Source: Bin87 sp034423575
GTDB lineage: Bacteria > Chloroflexota > Dehalococcoidia > Lucifugimonadales > UBA3495
Direction of reading: 5' to 3'
Length of the DNA stretch: 64,000 bases
NCBI GenBank assembly: GCA_034423575.1
Contig: DAOUIF010000082.1
Coordinates: forward strand, 18,236-82,235
Shown: in pieces, positions 26,144 through 35,208 of the stretch
Layout: every line of letters begins with the position of its first letter
How positions within the stretch are numbered: the stretch's first letter is position 1
The notes under the pieces: model-generated
What the model was told of the DNA's origin: nothing
The model's database searches: none
What the model saw: the letters and a program-made list of their open reading frames with translations, nothing else
Translations under genes and position numbers: made by a program

Positions 26144-26977
26144 TCAAGGCAGGGTAGACACCGCCACCGCGCCCGGACCGATATGGGTCCCGATGGCGGA
26201 ACCGACCTGGAGCGTGTAGGTGTTGTCCGGGTCAGCGAGGTCGGACAGACGGTCGCGCATCTCCTGGGCCGGGCCGGCGTCCGTAGTGTAGGCGACGGCG
26301 AGTTTCGAGGCTTGACCCTGTTCACGCACCAGTTCTTCCAAACGCTGCAACCCGCGTCGGAGGTTGCGGGGACGATCGACGGGCAAAACCTCGCCGTCGG
26401 CGACCTTCAGGATCGGTTTCACCTTGAGCAATGAACCCATGAACGCCTGGGCTTTGCCGATGCGGCCGCCTTTCTGCAGATACTCCAGCGTGTCCACCAT
26501 GGCGAACCCGTAACCTCGACCGGCGCGGATTTGCGCCGCAGAGACGACCGAGTCCAGAGTCGCGTCGCCCGAAGCGGCGTCTTCGGCGGCGGCGATGACC
26601 TGGAGCATGTGACCGACGGACGCAGTTCCGGAGTCGATCACGGTCACCGCGCCGTCGTCAAACTGGGAGGCAGCCTGCGCTGCCGAGTTGTAGGTTCCGC
26701 TGAGTTGCCTGGCAACGGTGAGGCACACGACCTGATCGCCCGCCGAGACCAGAGGTTCCATTGCGGCGCTGAAATCTCCAGGTGTCGGTTGGGAGGTACT
26801 CGGCAACTGGGGTGAGGATTGAAGACGGGCGTAGAACTGTGTCGGATTGATGTCGACGCCCTGCCGGAACGACTCCTCGCCGAAGAGCACATAAGCCGGA
26901 ACCACAGAGATGCCGAACTGGTCTACGGTCTCTCGGTCGATGTCGCAGGTACTGTCGGTGACGATCTTTATGGCCAT
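26144..26977 (-). CDS. DegV/FakB-family fatty-acid-binding protein
   Basis: 277 residues beginning MAIKIVTDSTCDI. TSQPTPGDF and DSGTASVGHM mark the fatty-acid-binding pocket of the DegV family. AAGGAG precedes ATG 26977; the long upstream extension of the frame overlaps fakA. FakB proteins present a fatty acid to the FakA kinase, which phosphorylates the carboxylate so that the acyl phosphate can enter phospholipid synthesis. The fakA-like gene is immediately upstream (38-base gap), which strongly supports this pairing. Confidence 0.9.
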   Translation of the reverse strand: MAIKIVTDSTCDIDRETVDQFGISVVPAYVLFGEESFRQGVDINPTQFYARLQSSPQLPSTSQPTPGDFSAAMEPLVSAGDQVVCLTVARQLSGTYNSAAQAASQFDDGAVTVIDSGTASVGHMLQVIAAAEDAASGDATLDSVVSAAQIRAGRGYGFAMVDTLEYLQKGGRIGKAQAFMGSLLKVKPILKVADGEVLPVDRPRNLRRGLQRLEELVREQGQASKLAVAYTTDAGPAQEMRDRLSDLADPDNTYTLQVGSAIGTHIGPGAVAVSTLP

Positions 26978-27015
26978 GCGGGTACGCTCCTTCACAGGAT
27001 CGCGGCTGGCAAAAG

Positions 27016-28692
27016 TTATTCGACGGACACCAGGTACGGGTAATGGGGTTGGCCGCCCGCGTAGACGTCCACCTCCGCTCCGTCGTAGGATTCCTCCAAT
27101 TCTTCCTGCAAGGCGGTGGCGGATTCCGCCGAAGCGCCTTCCCCCCAATACAGGGTAATCACGCTATTTTCGTCAGCGGCAGAGTGTTGCAATCCCGCGC
27201 GCGCGGCTGCATCCGGATCCTCGGCCAACGCAGCCAGTTTGCCGTCCAGGATCGCCATGTATTCGCCTTCCCGGACCTCCTGGCCATCCACCACCGAGTC
27301 GCGGACTGCCTGGGTTATTTCGAGCGTCTCCATGCCGGCGCGAGCCGATTCCATGTTCTCCAGATTGTGCTCAACGGACACTTCGGGATTGAACCCCAGC
27401 AGGGCCCCGGTACCCTGGGGCATGGTGCGGGTACCCAGAACGTGCAAGGTGACTTCCCCGGTGTCGGCTTCGGCCGCCTGATTGGCGGTGAGAATGACGT
27501 TGTGATTGTTGGGGAGAACGATCACGTCGGTAGTGCCGGCGGACAAGGCGGCGTCGATAATCTCGCTGGCGCTGGGATTCAGCGTCTGCCCGCCGGGGAT
27601 GATGGCGGCGCAGCCCGCGTCCAAAAACAGATCGGCGAGGCCTTTGCCGGAGGCAACCGCGATCACCGAGATGCCAGGGCGGATCTCTGCGGGTCGGGCA
27701 CGTTCGCGATGTCCCGCCGCCCAGTCGCGGTTCTGGAGGCTCATGTTGTCGATTTTGAGCTCGTCCAACTCGCCGAAACTGATGGCGTAGGTCAACGCGG
27801 AGCCGGGATCCGCAGTGTGCACGTGGATCCGCACGGCCTCTCCTCCGCCGACGACCACCGTGGAATCCGTGATTTGGGCGAAACCGTTGCGCAGGTCGTC
27901 AACGTTGAGATCCTGGCCGTGGATAACGAACTGCGTGCAATACCCGAATTCCTCAGCCTCGTGGGCGTCCAGGAAATCGGAGTCGATGGCAACGGAGGCC
28001 GTCTGCTGCGGGTTGATCACGCCGCCCACGCTGTGTAAACGCAGGTCGACTGCCGGCCCGGTCTCGCCCAGCAGGTGCCGGAGCGCGCCGCCGATGATCG
28101 CCACGACCCCCAGACCTCCGGAGTCGACGACGCCGGCTTCTTTCAAAACCGGAAGCTGGTCGGGCGTGCGGGCCAGGGCTTCGATGGCGCCGTCGTAGGC
28201 TACCTGCCAGAGAGCGATGACGTCGCGCTCGCCGGCGTCGTTGGCTTGCACCGCGGCGTCCGAGGCGCCACGGATCACCGAGAGCATTGTGCCCTCACGG
28301 GGCTGGCTGACGGCATGGTAGGCTGAGTCTGTGGCCGAGCGGAAGGCGGCCACAGCGTCGGAGGAATCGATTTCGATGGCGCCGGCCACGCCGTCGGCGA
28401 AACCACGCAATAGCTGCGACAGGATCACGCCACTGTTGCCGCGAGCCCCCCAGAACGCGCCGGTTGCGATGGACTCGGCGACATCTCCTGCGGCGTCGGC
28501 ATCGGTGTCCTGGTTCATCTGATCGACGCCCGCCCTGAGCGTGAGCAGCATATTGGTGCCGGTATCGCCGTCGGGAACCGGGAACACATTGAGGGCGTTC
28601 GCGGCGTCCCGATACAGTTCCATGTAGGCTAACGCGCCAAGCATGGCCTGGCGCAAATCGGCGCCCTGCAACGTGGTGAAAAACGATGTCAT
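27016..28692 (-). CDS. fakA: FakA-like fatty acid kinase (DAK2 domain, YloV family)
   Basis: 558 residues. The N-terminal DAK2/Dak phosphatase domain carries NVFPVPDGDTGTNM at about 35-48 (Mg-ATP-binding aspartates) and GARGNSGVILSQLLRG. The middle domain has the EFGYCTQFVI segment. The C-terminal domain (VLPNNHNVILTANQAAE) is DegV-like and contacts FakB. Domain order and length are those of FakA from Gram-positive bacteria. It is followed by the fakB-like gene and preceded by an extended -10 promoter. Confidence 0.9.
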   Translation of the reverse strand: MTSFFTTLQGADLRQAMLGALAYMELYRDAANALNVFPVPDGDTGTNMLLTLRAGVDQMNQDTDADAAGDVAESIATGAFWGARGNSGVILSQLLRGFADGVAGAIEIDSSDAVAAFRSATDSAYHAVSQPREGTMLSVIRGASDAAVQANDAGERDVIALWQVAYDGAIEALARTPDQLPVLKEAGVVDSGGLGVVAIIGGALRHLLGETGPAVDLRLHSVGGVINPQQTASVAIDSDFLDAHEAEEFGYCTQFVIHGQDLNVDDLRNGFAQITDSTVVVGGGEAVRIHVHTADPGSALTYAISFGELDELKIDNMSLQNRDWAAGHRERARPAEIRPGISVIAVASGKGLADLFLDAGCAAIIPGGQTLNPSASEIIDAALSAGTTDVIVLPNNHNVILTANQAAEADTGEVTLHVLGTRTMPQGTGALLGFNPEVSVEHNLENMESARAGMETLEITQAVRDSVVDGQEVREGEYMAILDGKLAALAEDPDAAARAGLQHSAADENSVITLYWGEGASAESATALQEELEESYDGAEVDVYAGGQPHYPYLVSVE

Positions 28693-28726
28693 GCCGAAAG
28701 TATTATGGAGTCACCAAGTGGGCGCA

Positions 28727-28735
28727 AGTATAGCA
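28727..28735 (-). promoter_or_regulatory. Extended -10 promoter for fakA-fakB
   Basis: Minus-strand TGC-TATACT about 35 bases upstream of the fakA ATG. The same TGCTATACT string occurs before the Nudix gene on the plus strand. Confidence 0.5.
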
Positions 28736-28856
28736 CAGAGGATTTCCCGTTCCCGCGCTGCGGACTCACCGAGTCGAGTGACTTATGGATTTGCCGGCTG
28801 GCTACCGACGTGGCACACTCTGGGCATCCTGCGGTTACCGCACTCGCGAGGCGCAC

Positions 28857-29717
28857 ATGAGCCAGCAACTTCCACCTGAAGTCCACAACTTGATTGACGC
28901 CGCACTGAGCGAGGACCAGGCATTCAGCGATCCTACCACGCAGGCGCTCATACCGGATGGTGTGATGGGCAACGGGATGCTGCGGGCCAAGGCCGATGGC
29001 GTGCTCGCCGGAGGCGCAGTGGCGGAGGCCGTGTTCCGACGTATCGACCCGGAACTTGAGGTGAAGTTGCTGCTGGAGGATGGAGCCTCGTTGGAACCTG
29101 GTCGGGACATCGCCAGTGTGGTGGGTTCCGCCGCGGCGATCCTGAGGGCGGAGCGCACGGCGCTGAACTTCATGCAGCGAATGAGCGGCATCGCGACCGC
29201 CACCAACCGGTACGTGCGCGCAGTGGAGGGTACGGTCGCGCGGATCGTGGACACCCGCAAGACTGCGCCGGGCCACCGATACCTGGACAAGTACAGCGTG
29301 CGCATGGGCGGAGGATACAACCATCGCATCAACCTAGCGGACGGCATACTGATCAAGGACAATCATCTGGCCGCGCGGGCCTCGCTGGAAGAACCGCTGG
29401 GCGCCGTGGTGCGCCACGCGATCTCGGAGGCGTCGCATACTATCCGCGTGGAAGTTGAAGTGGAGTCGCTGGAGCAGGTGCGAGAGGCTGTGGATGCGGG
29501 CGCGCACATCATCATGCTGGACAACATGCCGGTGGACCTGATGCGCGAGGCGGTAGGCATCATCGCGGGCCGGGCGTCCATTGAGGCATCGGGCGGCATT
29601 ACCCTGGCCACGGTGCGCGAGGTGGCCGAAACGGGGGTCGACCTGATCAGCATCGGAGGCCTGACCCACTCCACTGATGCGCTGGATATCTCCCTCGACT
29701 TGGAGTTTCCAGAATGA
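28857..29717 (+). CDS. nadC: Nicotinate-nucleotide pyrophosphorylase (quinolinate phosphoribosyltransferase)
   Basis: 286 residues from ATG 28857, with GAGG just upstream; the in-frame ATG at 28785 would add 24 unlike residues. It converts quinolinate and PRPP into nicotinate mononucleotide in NAD synthesis. Signatures are ERTALNFMQRMSGIAT, VDTRKTAPGHR, KYSVRMGGGYNHR, ILIKDNHL and EVEVESLEQ, ending with ASGGI and ISIGGLTHS. These supply the Arg, Lys and His residues that bind the substrates. nadA and nadB are not nearby. Confidence 0.95.
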   Translation: MSQQLPPEVHNLIDAALSEDQAFSDPTTQALIPDGVMGNGMLRAKADGVLAGGAVAEAVFRRIDPELEVKLLLEDGASLEPGRDIASVVGSAAAILRAERTALNFMQRMSGIATATNRYVRAVEGTVARIVDTRKTAPGHRYLDKYSVRMGGGYNHRINLADGILIKDNHLAARASLEEPLGAVVRHAISEASHTIRVEVEVESLEQVREAVDAGAHIIMLDNMPVDLMREAVGIIAGRASIEASGGITLATVREVAETGVDLISIGGLTHSTDALDISLDLEFPE

Positions 29718-29766
29718 GCGCGACGGCCGTCGGTCGCTTCCCTTGAATGGGGGCGGTGCGCGGGGG

Positions 29767-29772
29767 TATATT
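29767..29772 (+). promoter_or_regulatory. Possible -10 box for the CMD-like gene
   Basis: TATATT 45 bases before the ATG at 29817, in the 99-base gap after nadC. No clear -35. Confidence 0.25.
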
Positions 29773-29816
29773 GCCGGTGACAGATTCGGCAAATCAAGAG
29801 CAAGGAGCATTCCCCG

Positions 29817-30362
29817 ATGGCCCGATTGAGTGATGTTACCCGAGACCAGCTTGCCCCCGAGCACCAGGAATTTTTCGACTCCATCGCCAGCAGCCGCGGC
29901 AGCGTACGCGGTCCGTACGGCGTGCTACTGAACAGCCCCGACCTGGCGGCGCGAGTGGCCCACACGGGCGCTTACGTGCGGTTCGACCTGGACATATCCG
30001 AAGCTCATAAAGAGATAGTCATCTGCGCCACAGCCAGGGAGATCCGGCAGCAGTACGAGTTCTCGGCCCACGCCCGCTTGGCCCGACAGGCCGGAGTGCC
30101 GGAGGACGTTGTCAGCGCCATCGCGACCGGCAAAGCTCCGGAGGGTCTGAGCGGCATCGAAGCTTCACTGGTGAAATACGTCCAGGAGTTGTTCCGCAAC
30201 CACAGGGTGAGCGACGAGACCTTCGGCGAGGTGTCGGGCCACTTCGGGATGCAGAAGACGGTGGAAATCACTGCGCTCATGGGCCACTACCTGCTGGTCG
30301 GGCAAATACTCTCCGCCTTCGAGGTCGAGCTTCCCGAGGGCGTGCAGCCGGAGATCACCTAG
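29817..30362 (+). CDS. Carboxymuconolactone-decarboxylase/AhpD-fold protein
   Basis: 181-residue all-helical protein. AAGGAG lies about 9 bases before the ATG. The CMD-fold core is EIVICATAREIRQQYEFSAH followed by LARQAGVPEDVVSAIATG, and then TFGEVSGHFGMQKTVEITAL. The CxxC pair of peroxidase members (AhpD) is absent, so it is not a disulfide enzyme. Members of this subgroup are annotated as 4-carboxymuconolactone decarboxylases, but their substrates are mostly unknown. The bicupin gene follows 69 bases later. Confidence 0.8.
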   Translation: MARLSDVTRDQLAPEHQEFFDSIASSRGSVRGPYGVLLNSPDLAARVAHTGAYVRFDLDISEAHKEIVICATAREIRQQYEFSAHARLARQAGVPEDVVSAIATGKAPEGLSGIEASLVKYVQELFRNHRVSDETFGEVSGHFGMQKTVEITALMGHYLLVGQILSAFEVELPEGVQPEIT

Positions 30363-30431
30363 CCATCACCGCAGCGCGCCGCTGCGGCTCGCGATAGCGT
30401 CAAACCACGTCCCGTCCAAGGAGGCCCGATC

Positions 30432-31136
30432 ATGGAACCCCTGATTCGCAACATCAAAGACTTTCCCGCCGGTACACCGGCGCGGTTGATCAGCGCCGAC
30501 GACAACCCGTCTCTGGTGACCCTGGCCTATTCGGTCATTGAGCCCGGGGGAACCAGCGCGCACCACATCCACGAGTGGGAGCACGAGGTCTACATCATCG
30601 AAGGCAGCGGCACGCTGGTGGCCGACGGCAAGGAATACCCGGTAAAGGCTGGGGACGCCATGTTTATCCCGCCCATGGTGGACCACGTCACCCGCAACGA
30701 TGGCGACGGCAACATCCGCCGCATCGAGATTAACCCACTCTCGGCGGCCAGCGGCAACGCCCGTCCCGGTGGGTCGGAGCCGGGCGCCGGAACGCCTCCA
30801 GTGATCCGGAACCATGCCGACCTGAACGCTGACACCGGACACACCATGCTGGGGGGACGAGACGGCTGCCCCAATTACCTGATGCTTTACAACGGCGCAA
30901 TGCAGCCCGGCGCGGTGAGCCATCCGGAAACCGGCGGGCACAACCACGCATGGGACCACACCGTTTTTATCCTTGAGGGCACGGGCACGCTGGTGGTGTC
31001 TGGCACAGAGTACACGGTAACCGCAGGCGACGCCGTGCGGGTGCCGCCGGGTGAGCATCACCAATGGAAGAACGAGACCGATGCGCCCATGCTGCGGGTG
31101 ACGTTCAACGACATCGTATCGGAGGGGCATGGCTGA
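30432..31136 (+). CDS. Two-domain cupin protein
   Basis: 234 residues holding two cupin barrels. The first has HHIHEWEHEVYIIEGSG and the partner motif GDAMFIPPMVDH. The second has HNHAWDHTVFILEGTG and GDAVRVPPGEHHQW. Each provides the His/Glu or His/Asp set that normally binds a metal. AAGGAGG stands 8 bases before the ATG. Bicupins include dioxygenases and isomerases, but this one cannot be assigned a substrate. A strong hairpin terminator follows its stop codon. Confidence 0.82.
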   Translation: MEPLIRNIKDFPAGTPARLISADDNPSLVTLAYSVIEPGGTSAHHIHEWEHEVYIIEGSGTLVADGKEYPVKAGDAMFIPPMVDHVTRNDGDGNIRRIEINPLSAASGNARPGGSEPGAGTPPVIRNHADLNADTGHTMLGGRDGCPNYLMLYNGAMQPGAVSHPETGGHNHAWDHTVFILEGTGTLVVSGTEYTVTAGDAVRVPPGEHHQWKNETDAPMLRVTFNDIVSEGHG

Positions 31137-31159
31137 TCCAGGCCGATCAGCGGTAGCAG

Positions 31160-31202
31160 AAACGAGGCAATCGCACGCTACTACGTCGCGATTGCCTCGT
31201 TT
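31160..31202 (+). terminator. Hairpin terminator after the bicupin gene
   Basis: AAACGAGGCAATCGC and its exact reverse complement form a 15-bp perfect stem around a 13-base loop. The descending arm ends in GTTT. It separates the bicupin gene from enolase. Confidence 0.65.
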
Positions 31203-31231
31203 GCGTCTCAGGCCACCGGGATCGTATTCAC

Positions 31232-32545
31232 ATGGCTGACTCTACCTTGATTGCATCGGTGCGCGGGCGCGAGGTGCTGGACTCTCGCGGGAACCCGACG
31301 GTGGAAGTTGACGTAACGCTGCGCGGCGGGGCGTTTGGTCGAGCGATTGTCCCGTCGGGAGCTTCGACCGGGCGGCATGAGGCGGTGGAACTCCGGGACG
31401 GCGACCCCACGCGTTACGAAGGGCTCGGCGTGCTCCGGGCGGTGGCAGGGGTGAACGACGTCATCGGCCCAGCAATTTGCGGAGAATTGGACGCGGCAGA
31501 CCAGCCCCGATTGGACGCCCGCTTGCGTGAACTCGATGGTACGGCGAACAAGGCCAACCTGGGCGCCAACGCCATCCTGGGCGTCTCCCTGGCCGGCGCG
31601 CATGCCGCCGCCAACGCGGCCGGACAGCCGCTATACCGGTTCCTGGGCGGCGCCGACGCGTGCGTAGTGCCGATGCCAATGATCAACATAATCAGCGGCG
31701 GGCGTCACGCGGCCGGCGGCGTGGACATGCAGGATTTCCTCGCAATTCCCATCGGTGCTGAAACCTACGCCGAGGCGCTGCGCATGGTGGTGGCAGTGTA
31801 CCGGGCCGTGGGACGCTTGTTGTCCCAGATGGGTCCTTACGCCTACGGTGTCGCGGACGAAGGCGGATACGGTCCGCCGTTGCCATGTCACGAAGATGCG
31901 CTGGGCCTGATCTATGACGCCACACGGCTGACTGGTTACCGATGTGCGCGTAACGGCGATGTCGCCATCGGATTGGACGTGGCGGCTACCGAGTTCGCCG
32001 CGGATGACGGACGGTACGCGCTGCACGCCGAAGGAAGGACATTTTCCTCTATGGAACTGGTTGATCTCCTCGAGCAATGGGGAAAAACCTATCCAATCAT
32101 TTCCATCGAAGATGGTCTGGCCGAGGACGATCGGGAAGGCTGGGAATACCTCACCGAAAAGCTGGCGGGTTCAACGCAGTTGATCGGCGACGATCTGTTC
32201 ACGACCAACCCGGAACGGCTGGCTCGGGGAGCCGACGACGGGATAGCCAACGCGGTGCTGGTGAAGCCCAATCAGATCGGGACGTTGACCGAGACGCTGG
32301 AAACGGTCCGGTTGGCGCAGGAGCGGGGATATCTGCCGGTGATCTCAGCGCGGTCGGGTGAGACGGAGGACACGACCATCACCGACCTGGCGGTTGCCAC
32401 CGGCGCGGGACAGATCAAGATAGGCTCCATCACCCGCTCCGAGAGGCTGGCTAAATACAACCGGCTACTGAGAATCGAGGAGGAGTTGGGCGACCGGGCC
32501 CGCTTCGCCGGCAGGGACGTGTTCGCGCGGTTTTTGACGCCATGA
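31232..32545 (+). CDS. eno: Enolase, divergent at two catalytic positions
   Basis: 437 residues with the full enolase layout: ASVRGREVLDSRGNPTVEV, PSGASTGRHEAVELRDGD, GANAILGVSLAGAHAAA, SIEDGLAEDD (Asp/Glu metal ligand), LIGDDLF, a catalytic Lys345 in LVKPNQIGT and QIKIGSITRSERLAKYN. Two positions depart from the family. The usual QEF is QDF (Asp168 for Glu168) and SHRSGE is SARSGE (Ala373 for His373, yeast numbering, which coincides here). H159, the DEGG glutamate and K345 are kept. It may be a slow or altered enolase, or a paralogue with another substrate. No clear ribosome site is seen; rsmG overlaps its end by 4 bases. Confidence 0.88.
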   Translation: MADSTLIASVRGREVLDSRGNPTVEVDVTLRGGAFGRAIVPSGASTGRHEAVELRDGDPTRYEGLGVLRAVAGVNDVIGPAICGELDAADQPRLDARLRELDGTANKANLGANAILGVSLAGAHAAANAAGQPLYRFLGGADACVVPMPMINIISGGRHAAGGVDMQDFLAIPIGAETYAEALRMVVAVYRAVGRLLSQMGPYAYGVADEGGYGPPLPCHEDALGLIYDATRLTGYRCARNGDVAIGLDVAATEFAADDGRYALHAEGRTFSSMELVDLLEQWGKTYPIISIEDGLAEDDREGWEYLTEKLAGSTQLIGDDLFTTNPERLARGADDGIANAVLVKPNQIGTLTETLETVRLAQERGYLPVISARSGETEDTTITDLAVATGAGQIKIGSITRSERLAKYNRLLRIEEELGDRARFAGRDVFARFLTP

Positions 32546-33282
32546 CAACAGCTGCGCAGTTGGAACTGGAAAACCTCGGGGAACAGGCGTCGCGCTTGGG
32601 ATTGGACCTGTCGGGCGAGCAGCTGGTCAAGTTCGCCGAGTACCAACGGCTGCTGGCCGAGGGGAATCAACGGGCGAACCTGACCGCCGTGACCGACCCC
32701 GAAGCCATCCAGGTACGTCATTTCTTTGACTCCCTGACCGCTGTGCTCGCGTTCGACGACTGGCGCGACGGCCGGCGGGTGATTGATCTGGGAACCGGGG
32801 CTGGGTTTCCGGGAGTGCCGCTTAAGATCGCGTTTCCCGGCATTCGTGTGACGCTGGTGGAATCGGTGTCCAAGAAGACGGCGTTTCTCGGAACGCTGGT
32901 GGAGAGTCTTGGTCTTCACGATGTGGACGTGGTCACTGCACGAGTCGAGGAAGTGGCGAGGACGGAAGGTTACCGGGGGCAGTTTGACATCGCGCTGGCC
33001 CGAGGAGTGGCGGCTCTGCCGGTACTTGTGGAGTACGCTCTCCCTCTCTGCAAGGGTCACGGCATGCTGTTGGCGTGGAAGGGGAAGGACGGTCCCAAGG
33101 AAGTACAGGCCTCAAACAACGCGTTGTCCGAGCTGGGAGGCAGGGTCGCGCGTGTGCTGTCGATGAACGACCTGTCGCCGCCGTTGCCGCCGGACCGCTG
33201 GCTCATCACCGTGGAGAAGGTGCGCAGGACGCCGGGGAAATACCCGCGCCGAGTGGGCGTGCCCGCCAAGCAGCCCCTATAG
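32542..33282 (+). CDS. rsmG: 16S rRNA (guanine-527-N7) methyltransferase
   Basis: 246 residues. RsmG/GidB uses S-adenosylmethionine to methylate G527 of 16S rRNA; its loss gives low-level streptomycin resistance. Signatures are RANLTAVTDPEAIQVRHFFD, the SAM-binding VIDLGTGAGFPGVPLKI and LVESVSKKTAFL, and ALARGVAALPVLVEYALPL. It overlaps the enolase stop by 4 bases (ATGA), so translation is coupled. Its 3' end overlaps the convergent AOR gene by 6 bases. Confidence 0.94.
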   Translation: MTTAAQLELENLGEQASRLGLDLSGEQLVKFAEYQRLLAEGNQRANLTAVTDPEAIQVRHFFDSLTAVLAFDDWRDGRRVIDLGTGAGFPGVPLKIAFPGIRVTLVESVSKKTAFLGTLVESLGLHDVDVVTARVEEVARTEGYRGQFDIALARGVAALPVLVEYALPLCKGHGMLLAWKGKDGPKEVQASNNALSELGGRVARVLSMNDLSPPLPPDRWLITVEKVRRTPGKYPRRVGVPAKQPL

Positions 33283-35208
33283 AGCCAGGGTGGCCAGATC
33301 GACGCGGCCGTTGGCGCTCCAGCCCCGCGCGCGGTAGTAGTTGGCGATCATCGCGTCCAGCTCGTCCGTGGTGAGACCGACGCCGGCAGCCACACCGTCG
33401 GCCAGAGGTTCAGATAGCGTGCGCCGCGGGAGGGTGTCGTCGGAACGCTGCCAACCCCAGCGCTGGTTATAGCCCTTCTTGAGATCGGCGATGCGAGCAG
33501 CGGCGCGTCGGAGCTCGGCGGCGTCGAAATCGTCCCAGCCGGTGACCATGCGGTACACGGCCGCCGACTCTTCCCAGAAATCGCCGAACGCGCGGCGGAG
33601 GAACTTGCACCAGATGAGCGAGTCCAGGGCCGCCGCGAAATCCTCGCTGTCGGCGGCGATTTGTCCGCGGCGGTCGTCCACGGACAGACGGTCCACGTCT
33701 GGCGAGAAGTCGGCGTCGTAGGCCGAAGTGCGGTTGTGGCACGCCCCCCGCGGCGTTGTGGCCAGACCCAACGCCAGGGTTTTGAGGCTGCGGGGTTCAT
33801 AGCCCGGCATCTCCAGACCCTTGACCTGCATGGCCCAGGCTTCCGATCCACAACCCACACGCTGGGATGCCAGGCGGCTACCGTCAGCGAGCAGGTTACC
33901 CAAAAGGCCACCGCGATTGGCGATGTCGTCCAGCAGGTTGACCACGGCGGTCCCGTCGCCGAAGTTCAGTGCGGAGCCGACGGCACGGTTTGGATCGCCG
34001 ACGTCCGGGGATGGCAGCAGGCCGCGCTCCGCCGTTTCCATGGCCCAGGCGATGACTCCACCGGCCGAAATGGTGTCCAGGCCAAGCTCGTCGCAGCGTC
34101 GCACAGCACGGATGACTGCGTCAGGATCGCCCACGCCGACCAGTGGCCCCAGGGCGAAAAGGCTTTCGTATTCCAGTCGGGCGCTGACTTCCCCGGTTTC
34201 CTTGGGTCCCGCGTTTTTCTTGCCCATGGTAACGATCTTTTCGCATCCGATGGTGCAGTTGGCACAATGGGCCGAGCGAGTGGCGCGGGTCTGGTGCAGG
34301 GCCTCGCCGCTGACCGCCTCCGCGTCCTCGAAGGTGGACTGCCGGAAATTACGCGTGGGCAGGGTCCCCAGGCGATTGAATACGGACACGTTGGCGATGG
34401 TTCCGAGCTCGCGGTACTTGGCGGTGGCGGCGCCAAGGCTGCGTCGGCTGAGATCGCGAGCGTAGGACCGCAGGGCGTCGGGACGGGCGACGGGCGGATC
34501 CGCATTGGGATGTCCTCGCACGGCGATGGCCTTCAGGTTCTTGCTGCCCATCACCGCGCCGGGGCCGCACCGGCCGGCCTGGCGCCCGCCGTCGTTGGCG
34601 ATGCTGGCGAAGCGGACGAGGTTCTCCCCGGCCGGCCCGATGCAGGCGACACGAACGGGATGGCGGCTGCCGTCATCCAACTGCCGCTTGACCACTGCCT
34701 CCGTTTCCATGGTGGAGAGGCCCGCCAGGCTTTCGGCGGTTTTGACGCGGGGGATGCCGTCGGCGTCGATATGGAGTACCGACAGGCCCGCGCAGCGACC
34801 CGTGATGACCAAGGCGTCGCCGCAAGCCCGTTTCAGTCCGACGGCAAGGTGACTGGAGGACAGCCCGTCGGCGATGAAGCCGGTCAACGGCGACCGGGTC
34901 ATGACGGCAAACTTGCTGGAGGTGGTAAGGCGGGTGCCGACCAGGGGGCTGGTCACGAAAATCAAGGGGTTGTCGGGCTCCAATGCGGAGTCGAGCCGTC
35001 GCGTGCGGTCGGCGCCGGGAAGGGGTTCGCCGTCCCGGTCCACCGGAGGTCCGCCGTAACGGTGCAGCAACCATGTTCCCAGGCCGATGCCGCCGATGGT
35101 CGAACGGAGGGCCGCCTCGGGGATTGGGTCGCGTCGAAATTCCCCGGTGGTCACATCAACCACCGTGGCGTATCCACGGTAGCCGTAGAGAGTGGGCATG
35201 GCACTCAT
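33277..35208 (-). CDS. Aldehyde ferredoxin oxidoreductase-family tungsten/molybdenum enzyme
   Basis: 643 residues from ATG 35208, which overlaps the MoaD-like stop by 4 bases. The N-terminal domain (GGIGLGTWLLHRYG, FVTSPLVGTRLTTSSKFAVM) and AGRCGPGAVMGSKNLKAIAV match the AOR fold that binds a pair of pyranopterins. The 4Fe-4S ligands are Cys315, Cys318 and Cys322 (HCANCTIGC), with the distant fourth in PRGACHNR. Family members oxidise aldehydes or reduce carboxylic acids with ferredoxin; some act on other substrates. Which is used here cannot be read, nor whether W or Mo is bound. It sits in a mobA-moaD-AOR operon. Confidence 0.9.
   Translation of the reverse strand: MSAMPTLYGYRGYATVVDVTTGEFRRDPIPEAALRSTIGGIGLGTWLLHRYGGPPVDRDGEPLPGADRTRRLDSALEPDNPLIFVTSPLVGTRLTTSSKFAVMTRSPLTGFIADGLSSSHLAVGLKRACGDALVITGRCAGLSVLHIDADGIPRVKTAESLAGLSTMETEAVVKRQLDDGSRHPVRVACIGPAGENLVRFASIANDGGRQAGRCGPGAVMGSKNLKAIAVRGHPNADPPVARPDALRSYARDLSRRSLGAATAKYRELGTIANVSVFNRLGTLPTRNFRQSTFEDAEAVSGEALHQTRATRSAHCANCTIGCEKIVTMGKKNAGPKETGEVSARLEYESLFALGPLVGVGDPDAVIRAVRRCDELGLDTISAGGVIAWAMETAERGLLPSPDVGDPNRAVGSALNFGDGTAVVNLLDDIANRGGLLGNLLADGSRLASQRVGCGSEAWAMQVKGLEMPGYEPRSLKTLALGLATTPRGACHNRTSAYDADFSPDVDRLSVDDRRGQIAADSEDFAAALDSLIWCKFLRRAFGDFWEESAAVYRMVTGWDDFDAAELRRAAARIADLKKGYNQRWGWQRSDDTLPRRTLSEPLADGVAAGVGLTTDELDAMIANYYRARGWSANGRVDLATLAL

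Noticed and set aside
29817..30362. AhpD-type peroxidase or selenoprotein of the CMD family
   Set aside because: No CxxC or UxxC site is present in this protein.
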